Of a stretch of DNA of 64,000 bases, positions 42,544 through 52,164 are shown piece by piece. The notes under the pieces were generated by a model. The model did not search any database. It had not been told where the DNA came from and was given only the letters and a program-made list of their open reading frames with translations. The DNA comes from Pelomonas sp051857475. GTDB lineage: Bacteria > Pseudomonadota > Gammaproteobacteria > Burkholderiales > Burkholderiaceae_C. The translations under genes were made by a program, and so were the position numbers. Location: assembly GCF_051857475.1 (NCBI RefSeq), contig NZ_JBPZGZ010000001.1, positions 1,550,001 through 1,614,000 of the forward strand, in the 5' to 3' direction. Each line of letters opens with the position of its first letter. Position 1 is the first letter of the stretch.

Positions 42544-43050
42544 CTAGAACCGCAGGTCGATGCTGGCCATGTCGAGGCGGCTGCCCTCGCCTTCCGGCTT
42601 CACGCTGACGACGTGAAAGCTCTTGGCGGTGCCGACGCGGTATTCCAGCGTGCCGGGCTTGAGCTCGCTGGCCTCGCAGCTCAGCCGGTCGGAGTCCTTG
42701 GGCGGCTTGATGCGGTTGGCCGGGTCGCGGCAGTCCAGCACCGCGCCGTAGCGGCCCAGGGCCTTCACGTAGAAAGCCGCCACGCGCTCGGGCGACGCGG
42801 CGCTGTGGAACTTCATCGCATGGATCTGCAGGCCGAAGCCGCCGGCCCAGGCGCCGAAGCTGATGCCGGCCTTGTCGTCGGCACTGTCCTTGACCGGCAC
42901 GGCACCGGCGTAGACCGGCAGGCCGACGTCGGCCGCCTCGGTGCGGGCATTGCCCTGGATGCCCATGCTGAAGTCCTTGCCGTCGCCGGCCAGAGCGGCC
43001 GAAGTGGCCAGCACGAGGGCGAGGCCGGCAAGAACGTGGCGCTTGGTCAT
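42544..43050 (-). CDS. Periplasmic protein of unknown function
   Basis: The start ATG 43050 follows GGAGATCGTC and gives 168 residues with a signal peptide (HVLAGLALVLATSAALA). The mature part is rich in small beta patterns (GISFGAWAGGFGLQIHAMKFHS) and has two Cys residues (CRDPANR and SCEAS) that may form a disulphide. I do not recognise the family. It resembles proteins that monitor a periplasmic ligand over repeats, but there is no clear domain. It lies between the DUF885 peptidase gene and the transporter, all on the minus strand. Confidence 0.6.
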   Translation of the reverse strand: MTKRHVLAGLALVLATSAALAGDGKDFSMGIQGNARTEAADVGLPVYAGAVPVKDSADDKAGISFGAWAGGFGLQIHAMKFHSAASPERVAAFYVKALGRYGAVLDCRDPANRIKPPKDSDRLSCEASELKPGTLEYRVGTAKSFHVVSVKPEGEGSRLDMASIDLRF

Positions 43051-43171
43051 GACGATCTCCTGAGCGTTGCTTGAATGCGCCCAGGTTAGGCAGCGCCCCG
43101 CCGCCCCGCGACGCCGCCGCGACAGGCTGCACGGCGGCGTGGACAGGCCGCAGGGCCGGCCGACGATCGGA

Positions 43172-44941
43172 TCAGCGCTTGGACTTGACCCAGTCCATGA
43201 CCAGCTCACGCAGCACCGGCAGCGGCACCTGGCCGGCCGTCAGCACGACACGGTGGAAGCCCTTGATGTCGAACTTGTCGCCCAGCGCCGCGGTGGCCTC
43301 GGCGCGCAGCTTGGTGATCTCCAACTGGCCGATCTTGTAGCCCAGGGCCTGGCCCGGCCAGACGATGTAGCGCTCGACTTCCGACACGACATCGCTCTCG
43401 GCCATGGACGAGTTGTCGAGCATGAACTTGATAGCCTTCTCGCGTGACCAGCCCTTGGCGTGCAGGCCGGTGTCCACCACCAGGCGCATGGCGCGCAGCT
43501 GCTCGTCCGACAGGCGGCCGTACCACTGGTAGGGGTCGGTGAACAGGCCCAGCTCCTTGCCCAGGCTCTCGGAGTACAGGGCCCAGCCCTCGACATAGGC
43601 CGTGTAGTTGCTGCCGAAGCGGCGGAAGGCCGGCAGGGTGCTGTCTTCCTGGGCGATCGAGATCTGGAAGTGATGGCCCGGCGAGGCCTCGTGCAGGGAC
43701 AGGGTCTCCATGCCGAAGATGGGCTGGGCCTTCAGGTTGAAGGTGTTGACGTAGAAGACGCCCGGCCGTGAGCCGTCGGCGGTGCCGTTCTGGTACGAGG
43801 CACCCGCCGCGCTCTCGGCGCGGAAGGCCTCGACCTCCTTGACCTCGTAGTCGGCCTTCGGTTGGATGTCGAAGAGCTTGGGCGTCAGGCCGTTGATCTT
43901 CTTCTGCAGGTCACGGTAGCCGGCCAGCAGGTCTTCGGGCTTGCTGTAGTAGTACTTGGGGTCGTCCTGCAGATGCTTGAAGAAGGCCTTCAGGTCGCCC
44001 TGGAAGCCGACCTGCTTGCGCACCCCCTCCATCTCGCCCAGGATGCGCGCCACTTCCTTGAGGCCGATGGCATGGATCTGCTCCGGCGTCAGCTTCAGCG
44101 TGGTGGACTGCTGCACGCGCCAGGCATACCAGGCCTTGCCGTCCGGCAGGGCCGACCAGCCCGTGCTCTTGCGCGCCTTGGGCATGTACTCGTCGCGCAC
44201 AAAGGCCAGCAGGCGGCCATAGGCCGGCAGCACGCCCGTGGACAGCAGCTTGCGCATCTCGGCCGTGATGCGCTCGCGGTCGGCGGCCGGCACGGCGTCG
44301 GGGAAGTTCTTGATCGGGCCCCAGAACAGGCTTTTCTCGGGGTCGGTCACGGCCAGGGCCTGCAGCTGGGGCAGCACCTTCTCCATGACGGCCTTGGGCT
44401 GGGTCACGCCGGCCTTGAGGCCGTCGCGCATGTTGGCGATGCTGCCGTCGAACAGCGGCACGGCCAGGGCCAGGCGCTTGAGCCAGTCGTCGTAGTCCTT
44501 GGTCGTCTTGAAGGGCTGGATGGACTCGCCCGTGCCCATCTGGGCCAGGAAGCTGGGCAGGCCGCCGATCTGGCTGATGGGCTGCATCCATTCGGGGAAG
44601 CGCTCGCCGGCCAGGCTCTGCTCCAGGTCGAGCTTCAGGATGCTGTAGGAGACGCGATCCTTGGCGTCAAGTTTGGCCTTGCTGAAACCGGCCAGGTCCT
44701 TGAGCTGCTCCTGCACCTCGCGCTTGGCCTGGGCCCGGTAGGCGGCCGTCGTCGTGTCGATGAGGCGGTCGTTGTAGCGCGGGTCGCCCAGGGACGTGGC
44801 CAGCACGGGCTGGCGCTGCAGGGTCAGTTCCCACTGGGCGTCCAGCCACTGGTGGAAGCGTTCGCTCTCGGTGGCGGCAAAGGCGGGCAGGCTCAGCGAC
44901 AGGCTGGTGGCGAGCAGGCTCAAGGCGTGACGACGGCGCAT
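43172..44941 (-). CDS. DUF885 metallopeptidase-like exported protein
   Basis: The 589-residue protein begins with a signal peptide that has an arginine-rich lead (MRRRHALSLLATSLSLSLPAFA). It has the DUF885 zinc motif HEASPGHH and the downstream YVEGWALYSE glutamate region that supplies the third ligand. These zinc-binding residues resemble those of M32/M2-type peptidases. The remainder is helical, with repeats like LRAMRLVVDTGLHAKGWS. It would hydrolyse peptides in the periplasm. Substrate specificity is not known for this family. It is divergent from mfd, with a hairpin in the gap. Confidence 0.85.
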   Translation of the reverse strand: MRRRHALSLLATSLSLSLPAFAATESERFHQWLDAQWELTLQRQPVLATSLGDPRYNDRLIDTTTAAYRAQAKREVQEQLKDLAGFSKAKLDAKDRVSYSILKLDLEQSLAGERFPEWMQPISQIGGLPSFLAQMGTGESIQPFKTTKDYDDWLKRLALAVPLFDGSIANMRDGLKAGVTQPKAVMEKVLPQLQALAVTDPEKSLFWGPIKNFPDAVPAADRERITAEMRKLLSTGVLPAYGRLLAFVRDEYMPKARKSTGWSALPDGKAWYAWRVQQSTTLKLTPEQIHAIGLKEVARILGEMEGVRKQVGFQGDLKAFFKHLQDDPKYYYSKPEDLLAGYRDLQKKINGLTPKLFDIQPKADYEVKEVEAFRAESAAGASYQNGTADGSRPGVFYVNTFNLKAQPIFGMETLSLHEASPGHHFQISIAQEDSTLPAFRRFGSNYTAYVEGWALYSESLGKELGLFTDPYQWYGRLSDEQLRAMRLVVDTGLHAKGWSREKAIKFMLDNSSMAESDVVSEVERYIVWPGQALGYKIGQLEITKLRAEATAALGDKFDIKGFHRVVLTAGQVPLPVLRELVMDWVKSKR

Positions 44942-45024
44942 GGAATCTCCGATGTGAAGGCCGCGATGCTAGCGAGGTGGCTGCTGACAAGCCAAAGGCC
45001 ATGGTGTCCCTAGAATTCCCCCAG

Positions 45025-45039
45025 GCCCCGCTTCGGGGC
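45025..45039 (+). other. Short hairpin in the mfd leader
   Basis: GCCCCG, CTT and CGGGGC form a 6-bp stem. A TAGAAT box at 45011-45016 would place the transcript start near 45023, so the hairpin would be the first element of the mfd mRNA. It could shield the 5' end. The -35 region is weak, so the promoter is uncertain. Confidence 0.4.
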
Positions 45040-45060
45040 TGTTGTCGTTTGTAGGTCCGC

Positions 45061-48000
45061 ATGACTCTCCCGTCGCTGCCGGCAATCCAGCCCGGCAAGA
45101 AGTTCACCCATTCCCGCCCTGTCGGCTCGGCCGATGCCCTGCTGCTCGCGCGCTTCGTGCAGCAGCAGCGCGACGCCGGGCGCCTGGCCGCCATCTTCAC
45201 GGCCGAGCCGGGCGACACCCAGCGCCTGGAAGACGAGCTGAAGTTCTTCGCCCCCGAGCTGAAGATCGCCGTCTTCCCCGACTGGGAAACCCTGCCCTAT
45301 GACAGCTTCAGCCCCCACCAGGACCTGATCTCCGAGCGCCTGGCCACGCTGTGGGAGCTGCTGCAAAGCAAAAAAACGAAAAGCATTGACGTCGTGTTGA
45401 TGCCGGCATCGACGGCACTGACACGCCTGGCGCCGCCCAGCTTCCTGGCCGGCACCACCTTCAACTTCAAGCAGAAGCAGCGCCTGGACGAGGCCTCGCT
45501 GCGCTCCCAGCTGACACTGGCCGGCTACACCAACGTCAGCCAGGTCGTGCAGCCCGGCGAGTACGCTGTGCGCGGCGGCCTCATCGACCTCTTCCCCATG
45601 GGCTCGGCCGTGCCCTACCGCGTCGACCTGTTCGGCGACGAGGTCGACTCCATCCGCGTCTTCGACCCCGACAGCCAGCGCAGCCTCTACCCGGTGCCCG
45701 ACGTGCGCCTGCTGCCTGGCCGCGAGTTCCCCATGGACGAGGCGGCGCGCAAGGCCTTCCGCAACCGCTGGCGCGAGAAGATGGACGGCGACCCGACCAA
45801 GTCGCGCCTCTACCGCGACATCGGCGACGGCATCGCCTCGGGCGGCATCGAGTACTACCTGCCCATCTTCTTCGAGCAGACGGCCAGCGTCTTCGATTAC
45901 CTCGGCGCTGAAGCGGGCCTGGCCCTGCATGGCGAGGTCGATGAAGCCATCCAGCGCTTCTGGACCGACACCAAGGAGAGGCACCGCTTCCTGCAGCACG
46001 ACCCCGAGCGGCCGCTGCTGCCGCCTCAGGAGATCTTCCTGACGGCCGAGGACTTCTTCGGTCTGACCAAGCCACATGCCGTGCTGTCGGTGCGCGGCAA
46101 CGAACCGGTGGACTTCGCCCGTCCGCTGCCCGACGTCAGCGTCGAGCGTGGTGCCCAGGAGCCCTTGGCCCGCCTCGAATCCCACCTGAAGGCCACGCCG
46201 CACCGCGTGCTGCTGCTGGCCGAAAGCGAAGGCCGGCGCGAGAGCCTGCTGGAGCAGTTGCGCGACAGCAAGATCGACCCGCCTTCGGTGGCCAGCCTCG
46301 CCGAGTTCTGGGAAGGCGACGAAAAATATGCCATCACCGCCGCGCCGTTGGCGGAAGGCTTCTTCTGGGTCGACGGGCAGCGACCCGTGCAGCTCATCAC
46401 CGAGACCGAGCTGTTCGCGACGACGCCCACCACGCGGCGCCGCCGCAAGCAGGAGCAGGTCAGCGACGTCAATGCGCTGATCAAGGACCTGTCCGAGCTC
46501 AAGGTCGGCGACCCCGTCGTGCACATCAACCACGGCATCGGCCGCTACCAGGGCCTGGTCAACATCGACCTGGGCGATGGCCAGAAGAGCGAGTTCCTGC
46601 ACCTGGAATACGCCGACAAGGCGACGCTGTATGTGCCGGTCGCGCAGTTGCACCTGATCGGCCGCTACACCGGCGTGAGCCCGGAAGAAGCGCCGCTGCA
46701 CAAGCTGGGCTCGGGCCAGTGGGAAAAGGCCAAGCGCAAGGCCGCCGAGCAGGTGCGCGACACCGCGGCCGAGCTGCTGAACCTGTATGCCCGCCGCGCC
46801 GCCCGCGAAGGCCATGCGTTCAGGTACTCCGGCCACGACTACGAGGCCTTCGCCGCCAGCTTCGGCTTCGAGGAGACGCCCGACCAGCGCGCCGCCATCC
46901 ACGCCGTCATCCAGGACATGATTTCGCCCAAGCCCATGGACCGCCTGGTCTGCGGCGACGTGGGCTTCGGCAAGACCGAGGTGGCGCTGCGTGCGGCCTT
47001 TGTCGCCGTGATGGGTGGCAAGCAGGTCGCCATCCTGGCGCCGACGACGCTGCTGGCCGAGCAGCATTACCAGAACATCTCCGACCGCTTCGGCGCCTGG
47101 CCCATCAAGGTCGCGGAGATGAGCCGCTTTCGCTCGGCCAAGGAGATCAAGGCGGCGATGGAGGGCATTGCCGACGGCACGCTGGACATCGTCGTCGGCA
47201 CGCACAAGCTGCTGTCCGCCGAAGTCAAGTTCAACCGCCTGGGCCTGCTCGTCATCGACGAAGAACACCGCTTTGGCGTGCGCCACAAGGAGGCCATGAA
47301 GGCCATGCGTGCCGAGGTCGACGTGCTGACGCTGACGGCCACGCCCATTCCCCGCACGCTGGGCATGGCGCTGGAAGGCCTGCGCGACCTGTCGGTCATC
47401 GCCACGGCGCCGCAGCGCCGCCTGGCCATCAAGACCTTCGTCCGCGCCGAGAGCAGCGGCACCATCCGCGAGGCCGTGCTGCGCGAACTCAAGCGCGGCG
47501 GCCAGGTCTACTTCCTGCACAACGAGGTCGAGACCATCGAGAACCGGCGCCAGAAGCTCGAAGAGCTGGTGCCCGAGGCGCGCATCGTCATCGCCCACGG
47601 CCAGATGCCCGAGCGCGAGCTGGAGCGCGTCATGCGCGAGTTCGTCGCCGGCAAGCACAACCTGCTGCTGTGCTCGACCATCATCGAGACCGGCATCGAC
47701 GTGCCCAGCGCCAACACCATCATCATTGCCCGCGCCGACAAGTTCGGCCTGGCCCAGCTGCACCAGCTGCGCGGCCGCGTCGGCCGCTCCCACCACCAGG
47801 CCTATGCCTATCTGATGGTGCCCGACATGCAGGGCCTGACCAAGCAGGCCACGCAGCGCCTGGACGCCATCCAGGCCATGGAGGAACTGGGCTCGGGCTT
47901 CTACCTCGCCATGCACGACCTGGAGATCCGCGGCGCCGGCGAGGTGCTGGGCGACAACCAGAGCGGCAACATGATGGAGGTGGGCTTCCAGCTCTACAAC

Positions 48001-48519
48001 GACATGCTGAGCGAGGCCGTGCGCGCGCTCAAGGCCGGCCACGAGCCCGACCTGCTGTCGCCGTTTGCGGCCACCACCGAGATCAATCTGCATGCCCCGG
48101 CCTTGCTGCCGGATGCCTATTGCGGCGATGTGCAGGTGCGGCTGTCCCTCTACAAGCGCCTGGCCACGGCCGAGAAGAACGAGCAGATCGACGCCATGCT
48201 GGAAGAGGTGACCGACCGCTTCGGCAAGCTGCCCAACCAGGGCCAGAACCTCTTCGACCTGCACCGCCTGCGCGTGCTGGCCAAGCCCTATGGCGTCAGC
48301 AAGATCGACGCCTCGCCGGCCCTCATCAACATCAACTTCCGCCCCAACCCGCCCATCGACCCGATGCGCGTCATCGAGCTGGTGCAGAAGAACCGCAACA
48401 TCAAGCTGGTGGGCAACGAGAAGCTGCGCGTGGAGAAGCAGCTCTCCAGCCCGCAGGACCGCGCCCAGGCCGTGCGCGAGGTGCTGAGGCTGCTGGGCCA
48501 GCCCCTCAAGGCAAGCTAG
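45061..48519 (+). CDS. mfd: Transcription-repair coupling factor Mfd
   Basis: The 1152-residue protein has the complete Mfd layout. The N-terminal UvrB-homology part contains VFPDWETLPYDSFSPHQDL. The RNA-polymerase-interacting domain contains VGDPVVHINHGIGRYQGL. The translocase motor has Walker A GDVGFGKTEVA, the DEEH box VIDEEHRFGVRHKE, TATPIPRTLGMAL and the later QLRGRVGRSHHQAYAYL. A C-terminal regulatory domain follows. It removes stalled RNA polymerase and recruits UvrA. In related genomes it is divergent from ispD/ispF and close to serB. Here the ispD end of that group is displaced by about 18 kb. Confidence 0.96.
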   Translation: MTLPSLPAIQPGKKFTHSRPVGSADALLLARFVQQQRDAGRLAAIFTAEPGDTQRLEDELKFFAPELKIAVFPDWETLPYDSFSPHQDLISERLATLWELLQSKKTKSIDVVLMPASTALTRLAPPSFLAGTTFNFKQKQRLDEASLRSQLTLAGYTNVSQVVQPGEYAVRGGLIDLFPMGSAVPYRVDLFGDEVDSIRVFDPDSQRSLYPVPDVRLLPGREFPMDEAARKAFRNRWREKMDGDPTKSRLYRDIGDGIASGGIEYYLPIFFEQTASVFDYLGAEAGLALHGEVDEAIQRFWTDTKERHRFLQHDPERPLLPPQEIFLTAEDFFGLTKPHAVLSVRGNEPVDFARPLPDVSVERGAQEPLARLESHLKATPHRVLLLAESEGRRESLLEQLRDSKIDPPSVASLAEFWEGDEKYAITAAPLAEGFFWVDGQRPVQLITETELFATTPTTRRRRKQEQVSDVNALIKDLSELKVGDPVVHINHGIGRYQGLVNIDLGDGQKSEFLHLEYADKATLYVPVAQLHLIGRYTGVSPEEAPLHKLGSGQWEKAKRKAAEQVRDTAAELLNLYARRAAREGHAFRYSGHDYEAFAASFGFEETPDQRAAIHAVIQDMISPKPMDRLVCGDVGFGKTEVALRAAFVAVMGGKQVAILAPTTLLAEQHYQNISDRFGAWPIKVAEMSRFRSAKEIKAAMEGIADGTLDIVVGTHKLLSAEVKFNRLGLLVIDEEHRFGVRHKEAMKAMRAEVDVLTLTATPIPRTLGMALEGLRDLSVIATAPQRRLAIKTFVRAESSGTIREAVLRELKRGGQVYFLHNEVETIENRRQKLEELVPEARIVIAHGQMPERELERVMREFVAGKHNLLLCSTIIETGIDVPSANTIIIARADKFGLAQLHQLRGRVGRSHHQAYAYLMVPDMQGLTKQATQRLDAIQAMEELGSGFYLAMHDLEIRGAGEVLGDNQSGNMMEVGFQLYNDMLSEAVRALKAGHEPDLLSPFAATTEINLHAPALLPDAYCGDVQVRLSLYKRLATAEKNEQIDAMLEEVTDRFGKLPNQGQNLFDLHRLRVLAKPYGVSKIDASPALININFRPNPPIDPMRVIELVQKNRNIKLVGNEKLRVEKQLSSPQDRAQAVREVLRLLGQPLKAS

Positions 48520-48525
48520 GGAGGG

Positions 48526-48568
48526 CAGGCGACGAGACGGCTGCCTAGACTGCGCCGTCCGTCGCCTG
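48526..48568 (+). terminator. Strong hairpin between mfd and the PEP-CTERM gene
   Basis: CAGGCGACG (48526-48534) pairs with CGTCGCCTG (48560-48568). Inside it, ACGGC (48537-48541) pairs with GCCGT (48554-48558), making 14 pairs with one internal loop. It starts 7 bases past the mfd stop and ends next to the Shine-Dalgarno GGAG of the following gene. It may end mfd transcripts or hide that ribosome site. No T run follows, so which role applies is open. Confidence 0.5.
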
Positions 48569-48578
48569 GAGCCCCGCC

Positions 48579-49127
48579 ATGAAGAAGCTTGCCCTCGCCC
48601 TCGCCTTCCTGCTGCCCGCCCTGGCCAGCGCCGCCGGGCTGACAGGCACGACGGTGGACGTGCGCTATGACTTCGAGAACGGGGCCCAGGTTTTCCACAC
48701 GCTGGACAGCGTTCTCGTCGGCGCGGGCACCGAGCTGAGCTGCCCCGGCGCCGCCCAGATCTGCCAGGCGCTGACGGCGCCGACCCAGAGCCTGGACTTC
48801 GGCAACAGCAGCATCCGCTACGACTACAGCGGCACCGGCAGCAGCTTCAACAGCATCCCGGTCAACGGCTTCACCTTCCAGTCGCTGTTCGACGCCGGCA
48901 CGGTGATCACCGGCGTGACGCTGACGGGCAGCGGCGTCACCGGCCTGGACGCTTCGCGCGTCAGCTTCTCGGCCCACACCGTGCAGGTCTACATGGGCGG
49001 GGTGAGCGTCAGCGGCCCCCAGGCCTCTTTCCAGCTCGACATCCAGACGGCGCCCGTGCCCGAGCCGGCCAGCGCTGCCCTGCTGCTCGGCGGCCTGGCG
49101 CTTTTGGCTGTCGGGCGCCGCCGCTGA
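48579..49127 (+). CDS. PEP-CTERM sorted exported protein
   Basis: The 182-residue protein has a signal peptide (LALALAFLLPALASA) and a Gly/Ser/Thr-rich beta middle. The classical sorting tail is PVPEPASAALLLGGLALLAVGRRR, a PEP motif followed by a membrane helix and arginines. Such proteins are processed by an exosortase and exported to the surface or into exopolysaccharide. An exosortase must therefore exist elsewhere in the genome. The mature part has no known domain. It is inserted between mfd and serB, and the hairpin at 48526-48568 just precedes it. Confidence 0.85.
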   Translation: MKKLALALAFLLPALASAAGLTGTTVDVRYDFENGAQVFHTLDSVLVGAGTELSCPGAAQICQALTAPTQSLDFGNSSIRYDYSGTGSSFNSIPVNGFTFQSLFDAGTVITGVTLTGSGVTGLDASRVSFSAHTVQVYMGGVSVSGPQASFQLDIQTAPVPEPASAALLLGGLALLAVGRRR

Positions 49128-49175
49128 GCGCATCGGGATAATGCGGGCATTGCTGGCCCGCTCCATCCCGACTCC

Positions 49176-49886
49176 GTGACCTCCTCCGCTTCTGAAGGCC
49201 TCGTCCTGCGCGACGGCCCCGCGCTGCCGCCGCTGTCCCACTTCAAGCTCGCCGCCTTCGACATGGACTCGACGCTGATCAGCATCGAGTGCATCGACGA
49301 GATCGCCGCGCTGGCCGGCAAGGGCCAGGAAGTCGCCGCCATCACCGAAGCCGCCATGCGCGGCGAGATCACCGACTTCAGGGACAGCCTGCGCCGGCGC
49401 CTCGCCATCCTGGCCGGCGTGCCGGCAACGGTGTTGGACCGCGTGCTGGCCGAGCGGTTGAACTTCAACCCCGGCGCGCGAGAACTCTGCACCGCGCTGA
49501 AGGCGGCCGGGTTGAAGCTCGTGCTCGTCTCCGGCGGCTTCACCTTCTTCACCCGCTTTGTCGCCGCCGAGCTGGGCATGGACTTCGTGCGCAGCAACGA
49601 ACTCGAGATCGCCGACGGCGCCCTCACCGGCCGCGTCGTCATGCAGGACTGGGGTGACATCTGCGACGGCGAGCAAAAGCGCCTGATGCTGCTGCAGAGC
49701 TGCGAGTCAATTGGCTGCCGCCCCGACCAGGCCATGGCGGTCGGCGATGGCGCCAACGACCTGCCCATGATGGGCGCGGCCGGCCTGTCGGTGGCCTATC
49801 ACGCCAAGCCCAAGGTGCGCGAGCAGGCCCGCATCGCCATCAACGAGGGTGGTCTGGATCGACTGCTGGAGTTGATCCGGCCGTGA
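49176..49886 (+). CDS. serB: Phosphoserine phosphatase SerB
   Basis: The 236-residue enzyme begins with GTG 49176. It has the HAD catalytic motif FDMDSTLI with the nucleophile in DMDST. Substrate and phosphate motifs follow: CIDEIAALAGKGQEVA, LVLVSGGFTFFTRFVA and VGDGANDLPMMGAAGLSVAYHAKP. It makes serine from phosphoserine in the last step of the main pathway. It lacks the N-terminal ACT domain of some homologues. It ends in a GTGA overlap with the next gene. It is the known neighbour of mfd, separated here only by the PEP-CTERM gene. Confidence 0.93.
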   Translation: MTSSASEGLVLRDGPALPPLSHFKLAAFDMDSTLISIECIDEIAALAGKGQEVAAITEAAMRGEITDFRDSLRRRLAILAGVPATVLDRVLAERLNFNPGARELCTALKAAGLKLVLVSGGFTFFTRFVAAELGMDFVRSNELEIADGALTGRVVMQDWGDICDGEQKRLMLLQSCESIGCRPDQAMAVGDGANDLPMMGAAGLSVAYHAKPKVREQARIAINEGGLDRLLELIRP

Positions 49887-50601
49887 AGCGGCTGGCGGCG
49901 CTGCTGCTGGCCACCGTGCTTGCGGGCACGGCGGCGGCGCAGTCACCGCCACCGCCGCTGCGCTTTGTCGCAGCCACCAACAACGCCCTGCCCATCGCCC
50001 AGTTCGACGCCAGCGACAAACTCGTCGGCGGCATCGTCAAGGACCTGGGCGAGCTGATCGCCACCGGCCTGGATCGGCAGGCCGTCTTCGTGCCGATGGC
50101 GGGCAAGCGTGTCAGCGCCGCCCTGCTGGCCGGTGAAGCCGACGCCATCTGCTTCGTGCTGCCGGAATGGCTGCAGGGCGATTTCCGCTGGACGCGCGGC
50201 CTCATCCCCGACGCCAGCCTGGTCGCCTCGCATGTCGATGCGCCGGCCCTCACGAGCCTGCAGCAACTCGCCGGCCAGCCCCTGGGGACGGTGCAGGGCT
50301 ACAGCTATCCGCTGGCCGAGCAGGTGCTGGGCAAAGGGCTCAAGCGCTCTGACGTGCCGAGCATGACTGCCAACCTGAATCGCCTCGCCGCCGGCAGGCT
50401 GCGCTATGCGCTGGTGGAGAAAACCTCGCTGCAGTTCTTCCTGCGCGAGCAGACCAAGGCCCAAGTGCGCATCGCCTGGGTCATCAACCAGTTCGACGCC
50501 CGCTGTGCCTTCTCGCCGCATTCCGGCGTGCCCTTCCCCGAGGTGGCCGCGGTGCTGGACCGCCTCGTCACTGACGGCAGCGTGCAGCGCGTGCTGGCGC
50601 G

Positions 50602-50611
<10 letters not shown>
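49883..50611 (+). CDS. Orphan periplasmic binding protein (SBP_bac_3-like), third copy
   Basis: GTG 49883 overlaps the serB stop and gives 242 residues with the signal peptide LAALLLATVLAGTAAA. It has binding-protein-like features (FVAATNNALPIAQFDASDKLVGGIVKDLGE, GEADAICFVLPEWLQGDF, and the ligand-loop-like QPLGTVQGYSYPLAEQ). It differs from the pair near ispF, which lack the DASDKLVGGIVKDL segment, so it is a third, more distant member. No ABC transport genes lie beside it. It converges on the amidohydrolase gene, with their ends overlapping by 10 bases. Confidence 0.72.
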
Positions 50612-51897
<1,286 letters not shown>

Positions 51898-51939
51898 GAC
51901 GGCACCATCGAGTGGACAGGCCCGCGAGTGTCGTCCGGC

Positions 51940-52164
51940 TCAGCCTCCGCCCGGCCCCTGGATGACCCTGACCGAGTCTGTCCCGAAAGTCACGGTCTGG
52001 CCGGCGCGGATCTTGGCCGTCTTGCGCAACTCCACCTGGCCGTCGACCTTGACCTCGCCGGCCGTGATCAGCATCCGTGCGCGGCCGCCGCTCTCGACCA
52101 GGCCCATGGCCTTGAGCAGCTTGTCCAGCTCGATGTACTCGCCGCGCAGCGTGAGCTCAAGCAT
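51940..52164 (-). CDS. Small S4-domain RNA-binding protein
   Basis: This 74-residue protein is almost entirely one S4 domain: YIELDKLLKAMGLVESGGRARMLITAGEVKVDGQVELRKTAKI. It is close to the YbcJ/YlmH-type single-S4 proteins, which bind structured RNA such as ribosomal fragments. It starts at ATG 52164, overlapping the stop of the acetolactate-synthase-like gene by 8 bases, so it is read with it. No partner domain is present. Its role is inferred from the family only. Confidence 0.88.
   Translation of the reverse strand: MLELTLRGEYIELDKLLKAMGLVESGGRARMLITAGEVKVDGQVELRKTAKIRAGQTVTFGTDSVRVIQGPGGG

Noticed and set aside
43051..43171. GC-rich stretch after the DUF885 gene as a repeat copy
   Set aside because: It is rich in GCC and CGG runs but shares neither the 44-base nor the 14-base conserved block of the dispersed element.
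45010..48264. A 1084-residue open frame on the strand opposite mfd
   Set aside because: It mirrors the high-GC mfd coding sequence, has no start signal or family motif, and mfd itself is complete and highly conserved.
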